From Pseudomonas sp. GOM7 (GTDB lineage: Bacteria; Pseudomonadota; Gammaproteobacteria; Pseudomonadales; Pseudomonadaceae), in NCBI RefSeq assembly GCF_026723825.1, contig NZ_CP113519.1, forward strand, positions 4,030,001 through 4,094,000: 64,000 nucleotides of DNA, in the 5' to 3' direction. Below the pieces are notes generated by a model, which was not told the DNA's origin, made no database searches, and saw nothing but the letters and a program-made list of their open reading frames with translations. The position numbers were made by a program, and so were the translations under genes. Below, piece after piece: positions 34,314 through 43,173 of the stretch (its first letter is position 1; every line of letters starts with the position of its first letter).

Positions 34314-34565
34314 TTAGGCAGCAGCCTTGGCAGCTTCCTTGAGCAGCTGAGCAACGCGCTCAGACGGCTGGGCACCCTGGCTCAGCCAGTAGGTAGCGCG
34401 CTCTTGATTGACGGACAGCTTGACTTCGGCACCCGAGGCGATCGGGTTGAAGAAACCGATACGCTCCACGAAGCGACCGTCGCGCGCATTGCGGCTGTTG
34501 GTCACGGTCAGGTGGTAGAAGGGGCGCTTTTTGGAGCCGCCACGAGCGAGACGAATAGTTACCAT
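34314..34565 (-). CDS. rpsP: 30S ribosomal protein S16
   Basis: The 83-residue protein from the ATG at 34565 starts MVTIRLARGGSKKRPFYHLT, the signature of bS16. The frame extends upstream 13 codons, but the family start is at 34565 with GGAAC about ten bases before it. First gene of the rpsP-rimM-trmD-rplS operon. Upstream towards ffh lies 450 bases with a CAAGC repeat and a MITE, so the operon promoter must lie close to the start or within those repeats. Confidence 0.97.
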   Translation of the reverse strand: MVTIRLARGGSKKRPFYHLTVTNSRNARDGRFVERIGFFNPIASGAEVKLSVNQERATYWLSQGAQPSERVAQLLKEAAKAAA

Positions 34566-34654
34566 GAGAACATCGTTCCTGTTGTCGGTGCTAACTTGAG
34601 GCACACATCAAAAATGGGCCTAGGCCCGAAAGGCCGCATATTCTATGAGCAAAA

Positions 34655-34746
34655 GCGGCAAGCTTCAAGCCACAAGCTACAAGTAAAAGCAGATTTCCAG
34701 ACTGTGGCCCTTTCTTGCGGCTTGCAGCTCGTCGCTTGCGGCTGCT
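34655..34746. repeat. CAAGC-rich dispersed repeat upstream of rpsP
   Basis: GCAAGCTTCAAGCCACAAGC and related units face GCTTGCAGCTCGTCGCTTGC about 50 bases later, able to form a long imperfect hairpin. It ends four bases before the MITE at 34751, so it abutted the ffh 3' end before the MITE arrived (inference). Confidence 0.65.
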
Positions 34747-34750
34747 TTCC

Positions 34751-35019
34751 TAGGGCCTGTTGACGTTTCGCTCGTGGCCGCGACGGAGCCAGTTTTTGCG
34801 TGGAGCTAGGCGCGAGACGCGAAGTTTGGTCGCCCAAATGAGCCGTCGAGCAACAACGCACCACGCAAAAACTGGCCCGTCCCTTCGGGTTGCGCGGCAA
34901 ATTGCGCCATGCGTCGTTGCGGGATTAGGCAAGGGAACGACCATTACCTGCATCCCGCGCCTAGCCTGGCGCAATTTGGCGCAGCAACGCGGCTCACGTC
35001 GAAACGTCAACAGGCCCTA
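34751..35019. mobile_element. MITE with perfect 20-bp terminal inverted repeats and TA ends
   Basis: The ends TAGGGCCTGTTGACGTTTCG (34751-34770) and CGAAACGTCAACAGGCCCTA (35000-35019) are exact inverted copies, and both flanks read TA, the target of IS630/Tc1-mariner-type elements. An inner 16-base perfect inverted repeat (GCCAGTTTTTGCGTGG, 34788-34803 against 34861-34876) lies inside. No transposase is encoded in its 269 bases. The right end provides the TAG stop of ffh. Confidence 0.8.
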
Positions 35020-36396
35020 GAACTTCGGCATCCCACCGCCGCCGGGCAGCATGCCGCCCATGCCGCGCATCATCTTGGCCATGCCACCTTTGGCGGTGAA
35101 TTTCTTCATCATCTTCTGCATCTGCTTGTGCTGCTTGATCAAGCGCCCGATGTCCTGCACCTGGGTGCCGGAGCCCATCGCGATACGACGCTTGCGCGAG
35201 CCACTGATGATGTCCGGGTCGCGACGCTCGGCCGGAGTCATGGAGTTGATGATCGCCTCCATCTGCTTGAACTGCTTCTCGGCCGCGCCCTGGGCGTTGC
35301 CCATCTGCGAGAGGTTGACGCCACCGATGGACGGCAGCTTGTCCATCAGGCCGCCGAGGCCACCCATATTCTTCATCTGTTGCAGTTGGTCGCGGAAGTC
35401 TTCGAGGTCGAAGCCCTTGCCCTTCTTCAGCTTTTTGGTGAGCTTCTCCGCCTTTTCGCGATCGAGGGTCTGCTCGGCCTGCTCGATCAGACTGAGCACG
35501 TCGCCCATGCCGAGGATGCGCGACGCGATGCGATCCGGGTGGAAGGGCTCGAGCGCATCGCTCTTCTCGCCCATACCGATAAACTTGATCGGCTTGCCGG
35601 TGATATGCCGTACCGACAGCGCCGCACCGCCACGGGCGTCGCCGTCGACCTTGGTCAGCACCACGCCGGTCAGCGGCAGCGCCTCGCCGAAGGCCTTGGC
35701 CGTGTTGGCGGCATCCTGGCCAGTCATGGCGTCGACCACGAACAGGGTCTCGACCGGCTTGACCGCCGCGTGCAACGCCTGAATCTCGGCCATCATCTCG
35801 GCATCCACGGCCAGACGACCGGCGGTATCGAGGATGACCACATCGATGAACTTCAGCTTGGCTTCGCGGATCGCCGCATTGGCGATGTCCACCGGCTTCT
35901 GGCTGGCATCGGAGGGGAAGAAGGTAACACCCAGGTCGCCGGCCAGGGTTTCCAGTTGCTTGATCGCCGCCGGGCGATAGACGTCGGCAGAGACCAGCAG
36001 CACCGACTTCTTCTTGCGCTCCTTGAGGAACTTGGCCAGCTTGCCAGCGGTGGTAGTCTTGCCCGCACCCTGCAGGCCAGCCATCAGCACCACGGCAGGC
36101 GGCGCGGCGTTGAGTGCCAGATCCTCGTTGGCCGCGCCCATCAGCTCTTCCAGCTCGGCGCGCACGATCTTCACGAAGGCCTGGCCCGGGGTCAGGCTCT
36201 TGGACACCTCGGTGCCAACGGCGCGCTCCTTGACCTTGCCGACGAAGTCCTTGACCACTGGCAAGGCCACGTCGGCCTCGAGCAAGGCCATGCGCACTTC
36301 GCGCAGGGTGTCCTTGATGTTGTCTTCGGTCAGCTTGGCCTTGCCGGTGACGCTACGCAGCGTCTGGGAAAGGCGGTCGGTGAGATTCTCGAACAT
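35017..36396 (-). CDS. ffh: Signal recognition particle protein Ffh
   Basis: Ffh with 4.5S RNA delivers nascent membrane proteins to FtsY. The 459-residue GTPase has the N domain (1-85), G domain with GLQGAGKTTTAGKLAKFLKE (G1), DTAGRLAVDAEMM (G3) and TKVDGDARGGAALS (G4 region), and a Met-rich M domain from about 330 ending GGMLPGGGGMPKF. The protein ends at its normal place, but the stop TAG is formed by the outer bases of a MITE. It is divergent from the ccsA-like gene. Confidence 0.97.
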   Translation of the reverse strand: MFENLTDRLSQTLRSVTGKAKLTEDNIKDTLREVRMALLEADVALPVVKDFVGKVKERAVGTEVSKSLTPGQAFVKIVRAELEELMGAANEDLALNAAPPAVVLMAGLQGAGKTTTAGKLAKFLKERKKKSVLLVSADVYRPAAIKQLETLAGDLGVTFFPSDASQKPVDIANAAIREAKLKFIDVVILDTAGRLAVDAEMMAEIQALHAAVKPVETLFVVDAMTGQDAANTAKAFGEALPLTGVVLTKVDGDARGGAALSVRHITGKPIKFIGMGEKSDALEPFHPDRIASRILGMGDVLSLIEQAEQTLDREKAEKLTKKLKKGKGFDLEDFRDQLQQMKNMGGLGGLMDKLPSIGGVNLSQMGNAQGAAEKQFKQMEAIINSMTPAERRDPDIISGSRKRRIAMGSGTQVQDIGRLIKQHKQMQKMMKKFTAKGGMAKMMRGMGGMLPGGGGMPKF

Positions 36397-36555
36397 GCAC
36401 GTTCCTTACGAATGGGGTGCGACCCGGCAACCCGGGGTGCGACAGGCGGCCGATTATAGCCAAGTCGCCGCCTCATCGACACCGCCGGCGGTCTTTCGTG
36501 CAGGCAGGCATCTGTGCCACACTCAGCGCCTTTCGGGCTCGCCCTACACGGATTT

Positions 36556-37356
36556 ATGCACCCTCTGTTGCCCAGCCTCGCCGCCGCCCTCCTCTATGCC
36601 GGCGCCACCGCCTATCAAGGTCTGCGCCTGACCCAGCGCAGCGTCGCCGACAAACGCCTGCTGGCGCTGCTCGGCGTGCTCGCCCTGTGCTTCCACGGGG
36701 TCAGCCTGTTCTACCAGTTATTTGACGTGCACGGCCTGAACCTGGACTTCTTCAACGCCGCTAGCCTCATCGCCTGGGCGGTGATCGCCCTGATTCTCTT
36801 GGCCTGTCTGCGCATTCCGGTGGAAAACCTGCTGCTGTTGCTCTTCCCCCTGGGCACCCTGACGGTGCTGGCGGCAGAGTTCATGCCCAGCGGCACGATC
36901 GATCCGATCGACGAGCACCCCGGCATCCTTGCCCATATCCTGCTGTCGATCCTGGCCTACGGCATGCTCACCATCGCCGTTTTCCAGTCAATCCTGTTGC
37001 TGCTGCAAGACCATCAGCTCAAGCACAAGCACCCCTCCGGGCTGATCAAGAACTTCCCACCGCTGCAGACCATGGAGAGCCTGCTATTCGGCTTCCTTTT
37101 CGCCGGCTGGCTGCTGCTGTCGCTGTCGCTGCTCTCCGGGGCCCTGTACATCGATGATCTGTTCGCCCAGCACCTGGCGCACAAGACCATCCTTTCCTGT
37201 TTCGCCTGGGTGGTATTCGCCGTGCTCCTGTGGGGGCGTCATCAACTGGGTTGGCGTGGGCACAAGGCCATCCGCTGGACGCTGGCCGGCTTCTGCCTGC
37301 TGATGCTGGCCTATTTCGGCAGCAAGCTGGTGCGCGAATTCATCCTGCACATCTGA
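36556..37356 (+). CDS. Cytochrome c assembly (CcsA/YpjD-like) membrane protein
   Basis: The 266-residue protein has eight predicted membrane helices over its length and belongs to the CcsA/HemX-type haem-handling family as represented by YpjD, whose gene is next to ffh and corB in E. coli too. Conserved segments include HPGILAHILLSILAYGMLTIA and AHKTILSCFAWVVFAVLLWGRH with its family histidines. The start at 36556 removes a 14-residue upstream extension and has CGGA before it. The precise role of YpjD-type proteins is not known; true cytochrome c biogenesis is not shown. It is 10 bases before the CorB-like gene. Confidence 0.82.
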   Translation: MHPLLPSLAAALLYAGATAYQGLRLTQRSVADKRLLALLGVLALCFHGVSLFYQLFDVHGLNLDFFNAASLIAWAVIALILLACLRIPVENLLLLLFPLGTLTVLAAEFMPSGTIDPIDEHPGILAHILLSILAYGMLTIAVFQSILLLLQDHQLKHKHPSGLIKNFPPLQTMESLLFGFLFAGWLLLSLSLLSGALYIDDLFAQHLAHKTILSCFAWVVFAVLLWGRHQLGWRGHKAIRWTLAGFCLLMLAYFGSKLVREFILHI

Positions 37357-37366
37357 GAAAGCCGTC

Positions 37367-38653
37367 ATGGACGCCCCCCATTCGAGCCACCTGATCGGCC
37401 TGCTGATCTTCCTGATCCTCTGCTCGGCCTTCTTCTCCAGCTCCGAGACCGGCATGCTCAGCATCAACCGTTATCGGCTCAAGCACCTGAGCAAGGAAGG
37501 GCATAAGGGCGCCAAGCGCGTTGCGCGCCTGCTAGAACACCCCGATCGCATGCTCGGCACCATTCTGGTGGGCAACAACGTGGTCAACATCCTCGCCGCC
37601 TCCATCGCCACGGTACTGGCAGTGGAAATCTGGGGCGAAGCGGGTATCGCCATCGCCACGGCCGGCCTCACCATCATCGTGCTGATCTTCGGTGAAATCA
37701 CCCCCAAGACCCTGGCCGCGCTGCGCCCGGAAATGGTGGCCTTCCCCGCCAGCCGCGTGCTCAGCCTGCTGCAGAGCCTGCTCTATCCGGTGGTGTGGCT
37801 GACCAGCGCCATCAGCAACCTGCTGCTGCGCCTGGTTGGGGTCGATCCGTCGCAGCGCGCCAGCGATAGCCTGTCCACCGAGGAGCTGCGCAGCGTGGTG
37901 CGCGAGTCCGGCCCGCAGATGTCAGCCAATCGCCAGAGCATGCTGCTGAGCATTCTCGACCTGGAACGGGTCACCGTGGATGACATCATGATCCCGCGCA
38001 ACGAGGTGGCCGGCATCGACCTCGAGGACGATCTGGAAAGCATCATCGAGCAGCTACGCACCACCCATCACACCCGTCTTCCGGTGTATCGCAGCGACAT
38101 CAACCAGATCGAGGGCGTGGTGCACATGCGCCAGATCGCCCGCCTGCTCAGCCATGACCAGTTGAGCAAAGAATCCCTGCTGGCAGCCTGCAACGAGCCT
38201 TACTTCATCCCCGAAAACACCCCGCTGGCGACCCAACTGATCAACTTCCAGAAGGAAAAACGCCGCATCGGCATCGTCGTCGACGAATATGGCGAAGTCA
38301 TCGGCATCGTCACCCTGGAAGACATCCTCGAAGAAATCGTTGGCGACTTCAGCAATCAGGACAGCCTGCGCAGCCCCGACATTCACCCGCAGGACGACGG
38401 CACCCAGGTCATCGATGGCGCCGCCTACATCCGCGAGGTGAACAAGGCGCTCGGCTGGCACCTGCCCAGCGACGGCCCCAAGACCCTCAACGGCCTGATC
38501 ACCGAGGCCCTGGAGAGCATTCCCGACAGCGCCGTGTGCCTGAAGATCGGCCCCTACCGCCTGGAAATCCTCCAGGCAGCGGAAAATCGGGTGAAGAGCG
38601 TGCGCGTCTGGCAGGCGGAAAAGCTCAGGCCGCAGACGCCAGCAGCGGACTGA
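37367..38653 (+). CDS. CorB/HlyC-CorC family (CNNM-like) membrane protein
   Basis: The 428-residue protein has an N-terminal DUF21 membrane domain (about 1-190; SAFFSSSETGMLSINRYRLK is its signature), a CBS-pair (about 205-325; IMIPRNEVAGIDLEDDLES) and a C-terminal CorC_HlyC domain (about 340-420). Related CNNM/CorB proteins export Mg2+, with ATP bound at the CBS pair. It is translated 10 bases after the ccsA-like gene, as in E. coli ypjD-corB. Its 3' end overlaps the end of the convergent SGNH hydrolase gene by 29 bases. Confidence 0.9.
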   Translation: MDAPHSSHLIGLLIFLILCSAFFSSSETGMLSINRYRLKHLSKEGHKGAKRVARLLEHPDRMLGTILVGNNVVNILAASIATVLAVEIWGEAGIAIATAGLTIIVLIFGEITPKTLAALRPEMVAFPASRVLSLLQSLLYPVVWLTSAISNLLLRLVGVDPSQRASDSLSTEELRSVVRESGPQMSANRQSMLLSILDLERVTVDDIMIPRNEVAGIDLEDDLESIIEQLRTTHHTRLPVYRSDINQIEGVVHMRQIARLLSHDQLSKESLLAACNEPYFIPENTPLATQLINFQKEKRRIGIVVDEYGEVIGIVTLEDILEEIVGDFSNQDSLRSPDIHPQDDGTQVIDGAAYIREVNKALGWHLPSDGPKTLNGLITEALESIPDSAVCLKIGPYRLEILQAAENRVKSVRVWQAEKLRPQTPAAD

Positions 38654-39359
38654 CACGCAGCGCCAGCCCCTCGCCCCAGCACTGATAGCCCAGCGCCGAA
38701 GGATGGCAGCCATCCTCGGCCAGGTAGCGCGCCTCGAACGGCAGATCCAGGGCGCAATGCAGCGCTCCCAGATCCCGCGCCACCCGCTGCAGCTCCTGAT
38801 CGAGCATGCGCGCCCGCCAGCCCATCAGTTGCCGCAACAACCAGGGCAAGGCGCTGAAGTGCTGCAGCGGCGGCACTGCACTGAACGCCACGCGGCAGCC
38901 CTGCCCGCCCAACGCACGGGCCATCCCGGCCAGCGCTTGCATCCAGACTTTGCTCGGCGTGAGGCGAGTGGTGTCGTTGACGCCGAATACCAGCAGCGCC
39001 AGATCGGCCGGCTCGCTCAGCGCCTGCGGCAACAGACGCTCATGAGCCTGAGCTGCGGTGATGCCGTTCTCGCCGCAGGCGCGCCAGCGCACGGGGCGCC
39101 TCAGGTGCTCGGCGAGGGCTGCCGCCAGGCAGGCGGCCAGGGACTGCTCGAAGTGTGTGACGCCGACACCCGCCACGGTCGATTCACCGACCAGCAGCAG
39201 GCGCAAGGGCTCACCCGGCAGATGCGCGGCAGCGACGCCATTCGGCTCGCCCTGCGCAACCGGCAGGCGCAACGCCGTGCGCCGGGTGTGCAAGGCCAGA
39301 GGCAGCGCCAAGGGCAGCAGCGGCACCGCCGCCAGCCACCACAGCGCCTGCCGACTCAC
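38625..39359 (-). CDS. SGNH/GDSL hydrolase with N-terminal membrane anchor
   Basis: The 244-residue protein starts with a hydrophobic segment (residues 5-25; signal anchor), then an SGNH esterase domain. The four blocks are visible: GEST (Ser nucleophile; Block I, with E replacing D of GDS), G-x-N in ACGENGITA, FGVNDTTRL (Block III) and DGCHPSALGY (Block V with Asp and His). It is probably an esterase or lipase acting in the periplasm; substrate unknown. It overlaps the end of purT by four bases (ATGA), so translation may be coupled. Confidence 0.85.
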   Translation of the reverse strand: MSRQALWWLAAVPLLPLALPLALHTRRTALRLPVAQGEPNGVAAAHLPGEPLRLLLVGESTVAGVGVTHFEQSLAACLAAALAEHLRRPVRWRACGENGITAAQAHERLLPQALSEPADLALLVFGVNDTTRLTPSKVWMQALAGMARALGGQGCRVAFSAVPPLQHFSALPWLLRQLMGWRARMLDQELQRVARDLGALHCALDLPFEARYLAEDGCHPSALGYQCWGEGLALRVSPLLASAA

Positions 39360-40537
39360 AACTGGACGCGAACCGCCTGAGCGCTGCGCAGCGCTTTCGC
39401 GCGCGCGGCTTCGATGGACTCGTCACGCGCCAGCGCCACGCCCATGCGCCGCTGGCCCTTAACCTCAGGCTTGCCGAACAGACGCAAGGCAGTATCCGGC
39501 TCACACAGGGCCTCGCCGAGATTGGCGAAGCTGGCCTGCTGCGAGTTGCCTTCGACCAGAATCACCGCCGAAGCCGACGGGCCCATCTGGCGGATCGCCG
39601 GAATCGGCAGGCCGAGAATGGCGCGGGCATGCAGGGCGAATTCGGACAGATCCTGGGAGATCAGCGTCACCAGGCCGGTATCGTGCGGGCGCGGCGATAC
39701 CTCGCTGAACCACACCTGATCGCCCTTGACGAACAGCTCGACGCCGAACAGGCCACGGCCGCCAAGCGCTTCGGTCACCGCCAGGGCAACGCGCTCGGAT
39801 TCGGCCAGCGCCTTCGCGCTCATCGGCTGCGGCTGCCAGGACTCCTGATAGTCGCCATTCTCCTGGCGGTGGCCGATCGGTGCGCAGAAGCTGGTGCCAC
39901 CGGCGTGACGCACGGTGAGCAGGGTGATTTCATAGTCGAAGTCGATGAAACCCTCGACTATCACCCGGCCCTTGCCGGCACGCCCACCTTCCTGAGCATA
40001 GTCCCAGGACTTCTGCAGGTCGGCGTCGCTTTTCAGCACGCTCTGGCCCTTGCCGGAGGAGCTCATGATCGGTTTGACCACGCAGGGATAGCCGACGGAC
40101 TTCACTGCCGCCACGTAGTCCTCGAAGTTGTCGGAAAAGTGGTAGGGCGAAGTGGGCAGGCCTAGCTCCTCGGCTGCCAAACGGCGGATGCCCTCACGAT
40201 TCATGGTCAACTGCGCAGCACGCGCGGTCGGCACCACGTTGAAACCTTCGGCCTCCAGCTCGACGAGGGTGGCAGTGGCGATGGCCTCGATCTCCGGAAC
40301 GATGTAGTGCGGTTGCTCCTGCTCGATCACCGCACGCAGAGCCGCACCGTCGAGCATGTCGATGACGTGACTGCGATGAGCCACCTGCATGGCCGGCGCA
40401 TTGGCGTAGCGATCCACGCCGATGACTTCGCAGCCCAGACGCTGCAGCTCGATCACCACTTCCTTGCCAAGCTCACCGCAGCCACACAGCAGTACACGGG
40501 TTGCGGAAGAAGACAGGGGGGTTCCAATACGGGGCAT
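39356..40537 (-). CDS. purT: Formate-dependent phosphoribosylglycinamide formyltransferase
   Basis: PurT makes formyl-GAR from GAR, formate and ATP, an alternative to PurN in purine synthesis. The 393-residue ATP-grasp protein shows the N-terminal preATP-grasp domain (VLLCGCGELGKEVVIELQRL), ATP-binding loop VVKPIMSSSGKGQSVLKS and the metal-binding ELFVKGDQVWFSEVSPRPHDTG. The ATG at 40537 follows GAGGAAC. The next gene in the direction of transcription overlaps its stop. Confidence 0.97.
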   Translation of the reverse strand: MPRIGTPLSSSATRVLLCGCGELGKEVVIELQRLGCEVIGVDRYANAPAMQVAHRSHVIDMLDGAALRAVIEQEQPHYIVPEIEAIATATLVELEAEGFNVVPTARAAQLTMNREGIRRLAAEELGLPTSPYHFSDNFEDYVAAVKSVGYPCVVKPIMSSSGKGQSVLKSDADLQKSWDYAQEGGRAGKGRVIVEGFIDFDYEITLLTVRHAGGTSFCAPIGHRQENGDYQESWQPQPMSAKALAESERVALAVTEALGGRGLFGVELFVKGDQVWFSEVSPRPHDTGLVTLISQDLSEFALHARAILGLPIPAIRQMGPSASAVILVEGNSQQASFANLGEALCEPDTALRLFGKPEVKGQRRMGVALARDESIEAARAKALRSAQAVRVQL

Positions 40538-40558
40538 GAGTGTTCCTCGAACAGTGAA

Positions 40559-40753
40559 TCAGGAAGTCATTAAGAGGCCGGAAGCACGCGCGCGCTCCAG
40601 GCAGTGTTGCAGCACCACGCGGCGCTCGACGTTGTCCATGCGGCCCCAGCGAGTGATTTCATCCGCCGTGCGCTGGCAGCCGATGCAGATATCCTGCTCG
40701 TCCAGGGCACAGACCTGCACGCAGGGCGAACGCACGGGTTTCTCGTCACTCAT
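40559..40753 (-). CDS. DUF1289 Fe-S-type Cys-rich small protein
   Basis: A 64-residue protein starting MSDEKPVRSPCVQVCALDEQ with the DUF1289 cysteine pattern C-x3-C-x7-C-x2-C (SPCVQVCALDEQDICIGCQR), followed by the family W-G-R (ITRWGRMDN). The cysteines probably bind zinc or an iron-sulfur cluster; function unknown. Its start overlaps the end of the gamma-carbonic anhydrase gene by eight bases. The start at 40753 removes a 12-residue leader that lies within the neighbouring gene. Confidence 0.85.
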   Translation of the reverse strand: MSDEKPVRSPCVQVCALDEQDICIGCQRTADEITRWGRMDNVERRVVLQHCLERARASGLLMTS

Positions 40754-41270
40754 CGTCCAGTACCAGGTCGCGGGCAAAGCGCTGCGCATTATGAACGTAA
40801 TGGGCGGCGCTGGCCTCCAGCATCTTCTTCTGCTGCTCGGTCAGCTCGCGCACCACCTTGCCGGGGCTGCCCATCACCAGACTGCCATCGGGAATCACCT
40901 TGCCCTCGGGAATCAGGCTGTTGGCGCCGATGATGCAGTACTTGCCGATCTTCACGCCGTTGAGAATCACCGCATTGATGCCGATGAGGCTGTAATCGTC
41001 CACCGTACAGCCATGCATCATGACGTTGTGGCCGACGGTGACGCCCTTGCCCAGGGTCAGCGGAAAACCCATGTCGGTATGCATGACGCTGCCGTCCTGC
41101 ACATTGCTGTTCTCGCCAATGTGGATCAACTCGTTGTCACCACGCAGCACGGCGCCGAACCAGACGCTGGCACCGGCCTCCAGACGCACCTTGCCGATAA
41201 GGTCGGCGCTCGGTGCTATCCAGCTCTCGGGGTGAGCCTCGACACGAGAGTTTCCCAGGCGATATTTCAT
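40746..41270 (-). CDS. Gamma-carbonic anhydrase family protein (YrdA-like)
   Basis: The 174-residue protein is a left-handed beta-helix of hexapeptide repeats (IHIGENSNVQDGSVMHTD, VTVGHNVMMHGCTVDDYSLI). The three zinc-binding histidines fall in VMHTD and VGHNVMMHG. Many bacterial members (YrdA, CaiE relatives) have no proven carbonic anhydrase activity, so the enzyme activity is uncertain. It lies between a CoA-pyrophosphatase gene (12 bases upstream) and the DUF1289 gene. Confidence 0.93.
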   Translation of the reverse strand: MKYRLGNSRVEAHPESWIAPSADLIGKVRLEAGASVWFGAVLRGDNELIHIGENSNVQDGSVMHTDMGFPLTLGKGVTVGHNVMMHGCTVDDYSLIGINAVILNGVKIGKYCIIGANSLIPEGKVIPDGSLVMGSPGKVVRELTEQQKKMLEASAAHYVHNAQRFARDLVLDDE

Positions 41271-41282
41271 GAGCGTCAGTCC

Positions 41283-41888
41283 TCAGCGCAGATGGATGAA
41301 ATGTTCAGGCGGCTGGTGCAGGGAAATCTGTGCGTCGTCGAAAAGCAGGTTGACCAGCTCCACCACCATGATCGCGGTCAGGCCCCAGATGCGGTACTCG
41401 TCGTAGGTATAGGACGGCACGTACCAACTCTGCCCGAGATAATCGATGCGATGGGTGACCTCGCGCGGGTCGCTGCGGAAGAACTCCAGTGGCACGGAAA
41501 ACACCGCGGCGATCTCGGCGTCGTTGGCCTTGTACTCGACGTAGTCGGGCACCAGCCCGACATAGGGCGTGACCCGTATACCATGGCGCGAAACCAGTGG
41601 GCTGAGCGGCCCGAGCACTTCCACCAGGCCGGGTGGCAGACCGATCTCCTCCTCGCTTTCGCGCAGCGCGGTATGGATCAGGTCGACGTCCTCGGGATCT
41701 CGCCGGCCACCGGGGAACGCCACTTCGCCACCGTGGGTAGACAGGCCACTGGCGCGTAGCGTCAGCACCAGCTCGGGTTCATCACTGCGAGTGATCGGAA
41801 CCAGCACCGCCGCCTCGGGGAAGCTGCGCTCGGTCTCCAGAAGGCGCGGGCTGTAGCCGCGCAGGCGATGGAGCAACTCGTCCAGCAT
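41283..41888 (-). CDS. Nudix hydrolase, CoA pyrophosphatase type
   Basis: The 201-residue protein carries the Nudix box in a CoA-pyrophosphatase form: AFPGGRRDPEDVDLIHTALR then ESEEEIGL, with the preceding LTLRASGLSTHGGEVAFPGG typical of the NudL class. It would cleave CoA to 3',5'-ADP and phosphopantetheine. Start at 41888 (MLDELLHRLRG) is preferred because GAG lies seven bases before it; the ATG at 41894 is also possible. It is 12 bases before the gamma-carbonic anhydrase gene and convergent with nothing. Confidence 0.88.
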   Translation of the reverse strand: MLDELLHRLRGYSPRLLETERSFPEAAVLVPITRSDEPELVLTLRASGLSTHGGEVAFPGGRRDPEDVDLIHTALRESEEEIGLPPGLVEVLGPLSPLVSRHGIRVTPYVGLVPDYVEYKANDAEIAAVFSVPLEFFRSDPREVTHRIDYLGQSWYVPSYTYDEYRIWGLTAIMVVELVNLLFDDAQISLHQPPEHFIHLR

Positions 41889-42036
41889 GGGCATACTCGG
41901 AATCTTGTTTTGCCAGGCATCATGGCATGAAAGCAGCCAACCACCCAACCCCGACGACAGGACGATTCAGCCCCGATGGCGGCCTTGCCGGCCACCACGC
42001 AGGCCGCCAAGATAGCGCCAGGAAAGAGGACAGCGC

Positions 42037-42591
42037 ATGAAATTCTGCAGCCAGTGCGGCAACCCCGTCACCCATATGATCCCGCCCGGCGATAACCGTC
42101 TGCGCCATGTCTGCGGCCACTGCAGCACCGTGCACTACGAGAACCCACGCATCGTCGCCGGCTGCCTGCCGGTATGGGGCGAGCAGGTGCTGCTGTGCCG
42201 CCGCGCCATCGAACCCCGTCGCGGCTACTGGACGCTGCCGGCCGGCTTCATGGAAAACGGCGAGACCATCGAGCAGGCCGCCGCCCGCGAAACCCTGGAA
42301 GAAGCCTGCGCACGGGTGCGCGCCCTCAACCTCTACACCCTGTTCGACCTGCCACATATCAGCCAGGTGTACATGCTGTTCCGCGCCGAACTGGTGGATC
42401 TGGACTTCGCCGCCGGCGAAGAAAGCCTGGAAGTGCGCCTGTTCGACGAAAACGAGATCCCCTGGTCAGAGCTGGCTTTCCCCACCATAGGCCGTACCTT
42501 AGAATGCTTCTTCGCCGACCGGCGACAGAACGTCTTTCCGGTGCGCAACGAGCCGCTGGCGCCGCTGCGTGCCCACTCCACACCCCGTTGA
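42037..42591 (+). CDS. Nudix hydrolase with N-terminal zinc ribbon
   Basis: The 184-residue protein opens with a zinc ribbon (Cys4, Cys7, Cys26, Cys29) and a Nudix fold. The Nudix helix is AGFMENGETIEQAAARETLE then EACARV; the Gly normally two residues after the E-E pair is Cys here, a mild deviation. It resembles NudC-like or ADP-ribose/nucleotide-sugar pyrophosphatases, but its substrate is not predictable. Start at 42037 follows GGAAAGAGGA. Followed after 18 bases by the L,D-transpeptidase gene. Confidence 0.87.
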   Translation: MKFCSQCGNPVTHMIPPGDNRLRHVCGHCSTVHYENPRIVAGCLPVWGEQVLLCRRAIEPRRGYWTLPAGFMENGETIEQAAARETLEEACARVRALNLYTLFDLPHISQVYMLFRAELVDLDFAAGEESLEVRLFDENEIPWSELAFPTIGRTLECFFADRRQNVFPVRNEPLAPLRAHSTPR

Positions 42592-42609
42592 CCTTTGCGG
42601 ATACCTTCG

Positions 42610-43113
42610 ATGCGTTGGCTGCTCACCCTGTTTTGCCTGACCCTCAGCCTCAACACCCTGGCCAGCAGCCCCGTCGTCGACGGCAGCCGCACGGTGGACA
42701 AGGTGCTGGTGATGAAATCCGAGCGCAAGCTCTACCTGCAGCAACGCGGCGAGACCATCAAGAGCTATCGCATCTCCCTGGGCAAGCAGCCCAGTGGCGC
42801 CAAGCAACGCGAAGGCGACCTGCGCACCCCGGAAGGCTTCTACTGGATCGACTGGCGCAAGCCCAGCGACAAGTACCAACTATCGCTGCACATCTCCTAC
42901 CCCAACGCCCGCGACCTGGCCAAAGCCAAGCAAGCCGGCGTGCCTCCAGGCAGCATGATCATGATTCACGGCACGCCACTGGACGAGGAATATCCGGAAT
43001 GGTTCTTCCACACCCTGGACTGGACCGAAGGCTGCATCGCCATGAAGAACGACGACATACGCGAGGTGTGGAGCCTGGTCAGGGATGGCACGCTGATCGA
43101 GATAAGGCCCTGA
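42610..43113 (+). CDS. L,D-transpeptidase family protein (YkuD domain)
   Basis: The 167-residue protein has a signal peptide (about 1-20; LLTLFCLTLSLNTLASS), then a YkuD domain. The catalytic region holds SMIMIHGTPLDEEYPEW and the Cys loop DWTEGCIAMKNDD, with H and C at family positions. It would act in the periplasm on peptidoglycan cross-links or attach proteins, or be a muramoyl-type enzyme of the short ErfK-like class. The ATG at 42610 is chosen over an upstream TTG because it gives the clean signal peptide. Confidence 0.88.
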   Translation: MRWLLTLFCLTLSLNTLASSPVVDGSRTVDKVLVMKSERKLYLQQRGETIKSYRISLGKQPSGAKQREGDLRTPEGFYWIDWRKPSDKYQLSLHISYPNARDLAKAKQAGVPPGSMIMIHGTPLDEEYPEWFFHTLDWTEGCIAMKNDDIREVWSLVRDGTLIEIRP

Positions 43114-43173
43114 GATCAAAGGCCGGTAGGAGCAGAGACGGCATCGCGCTGCTGCCGCCTCTTGGGGATCGAC

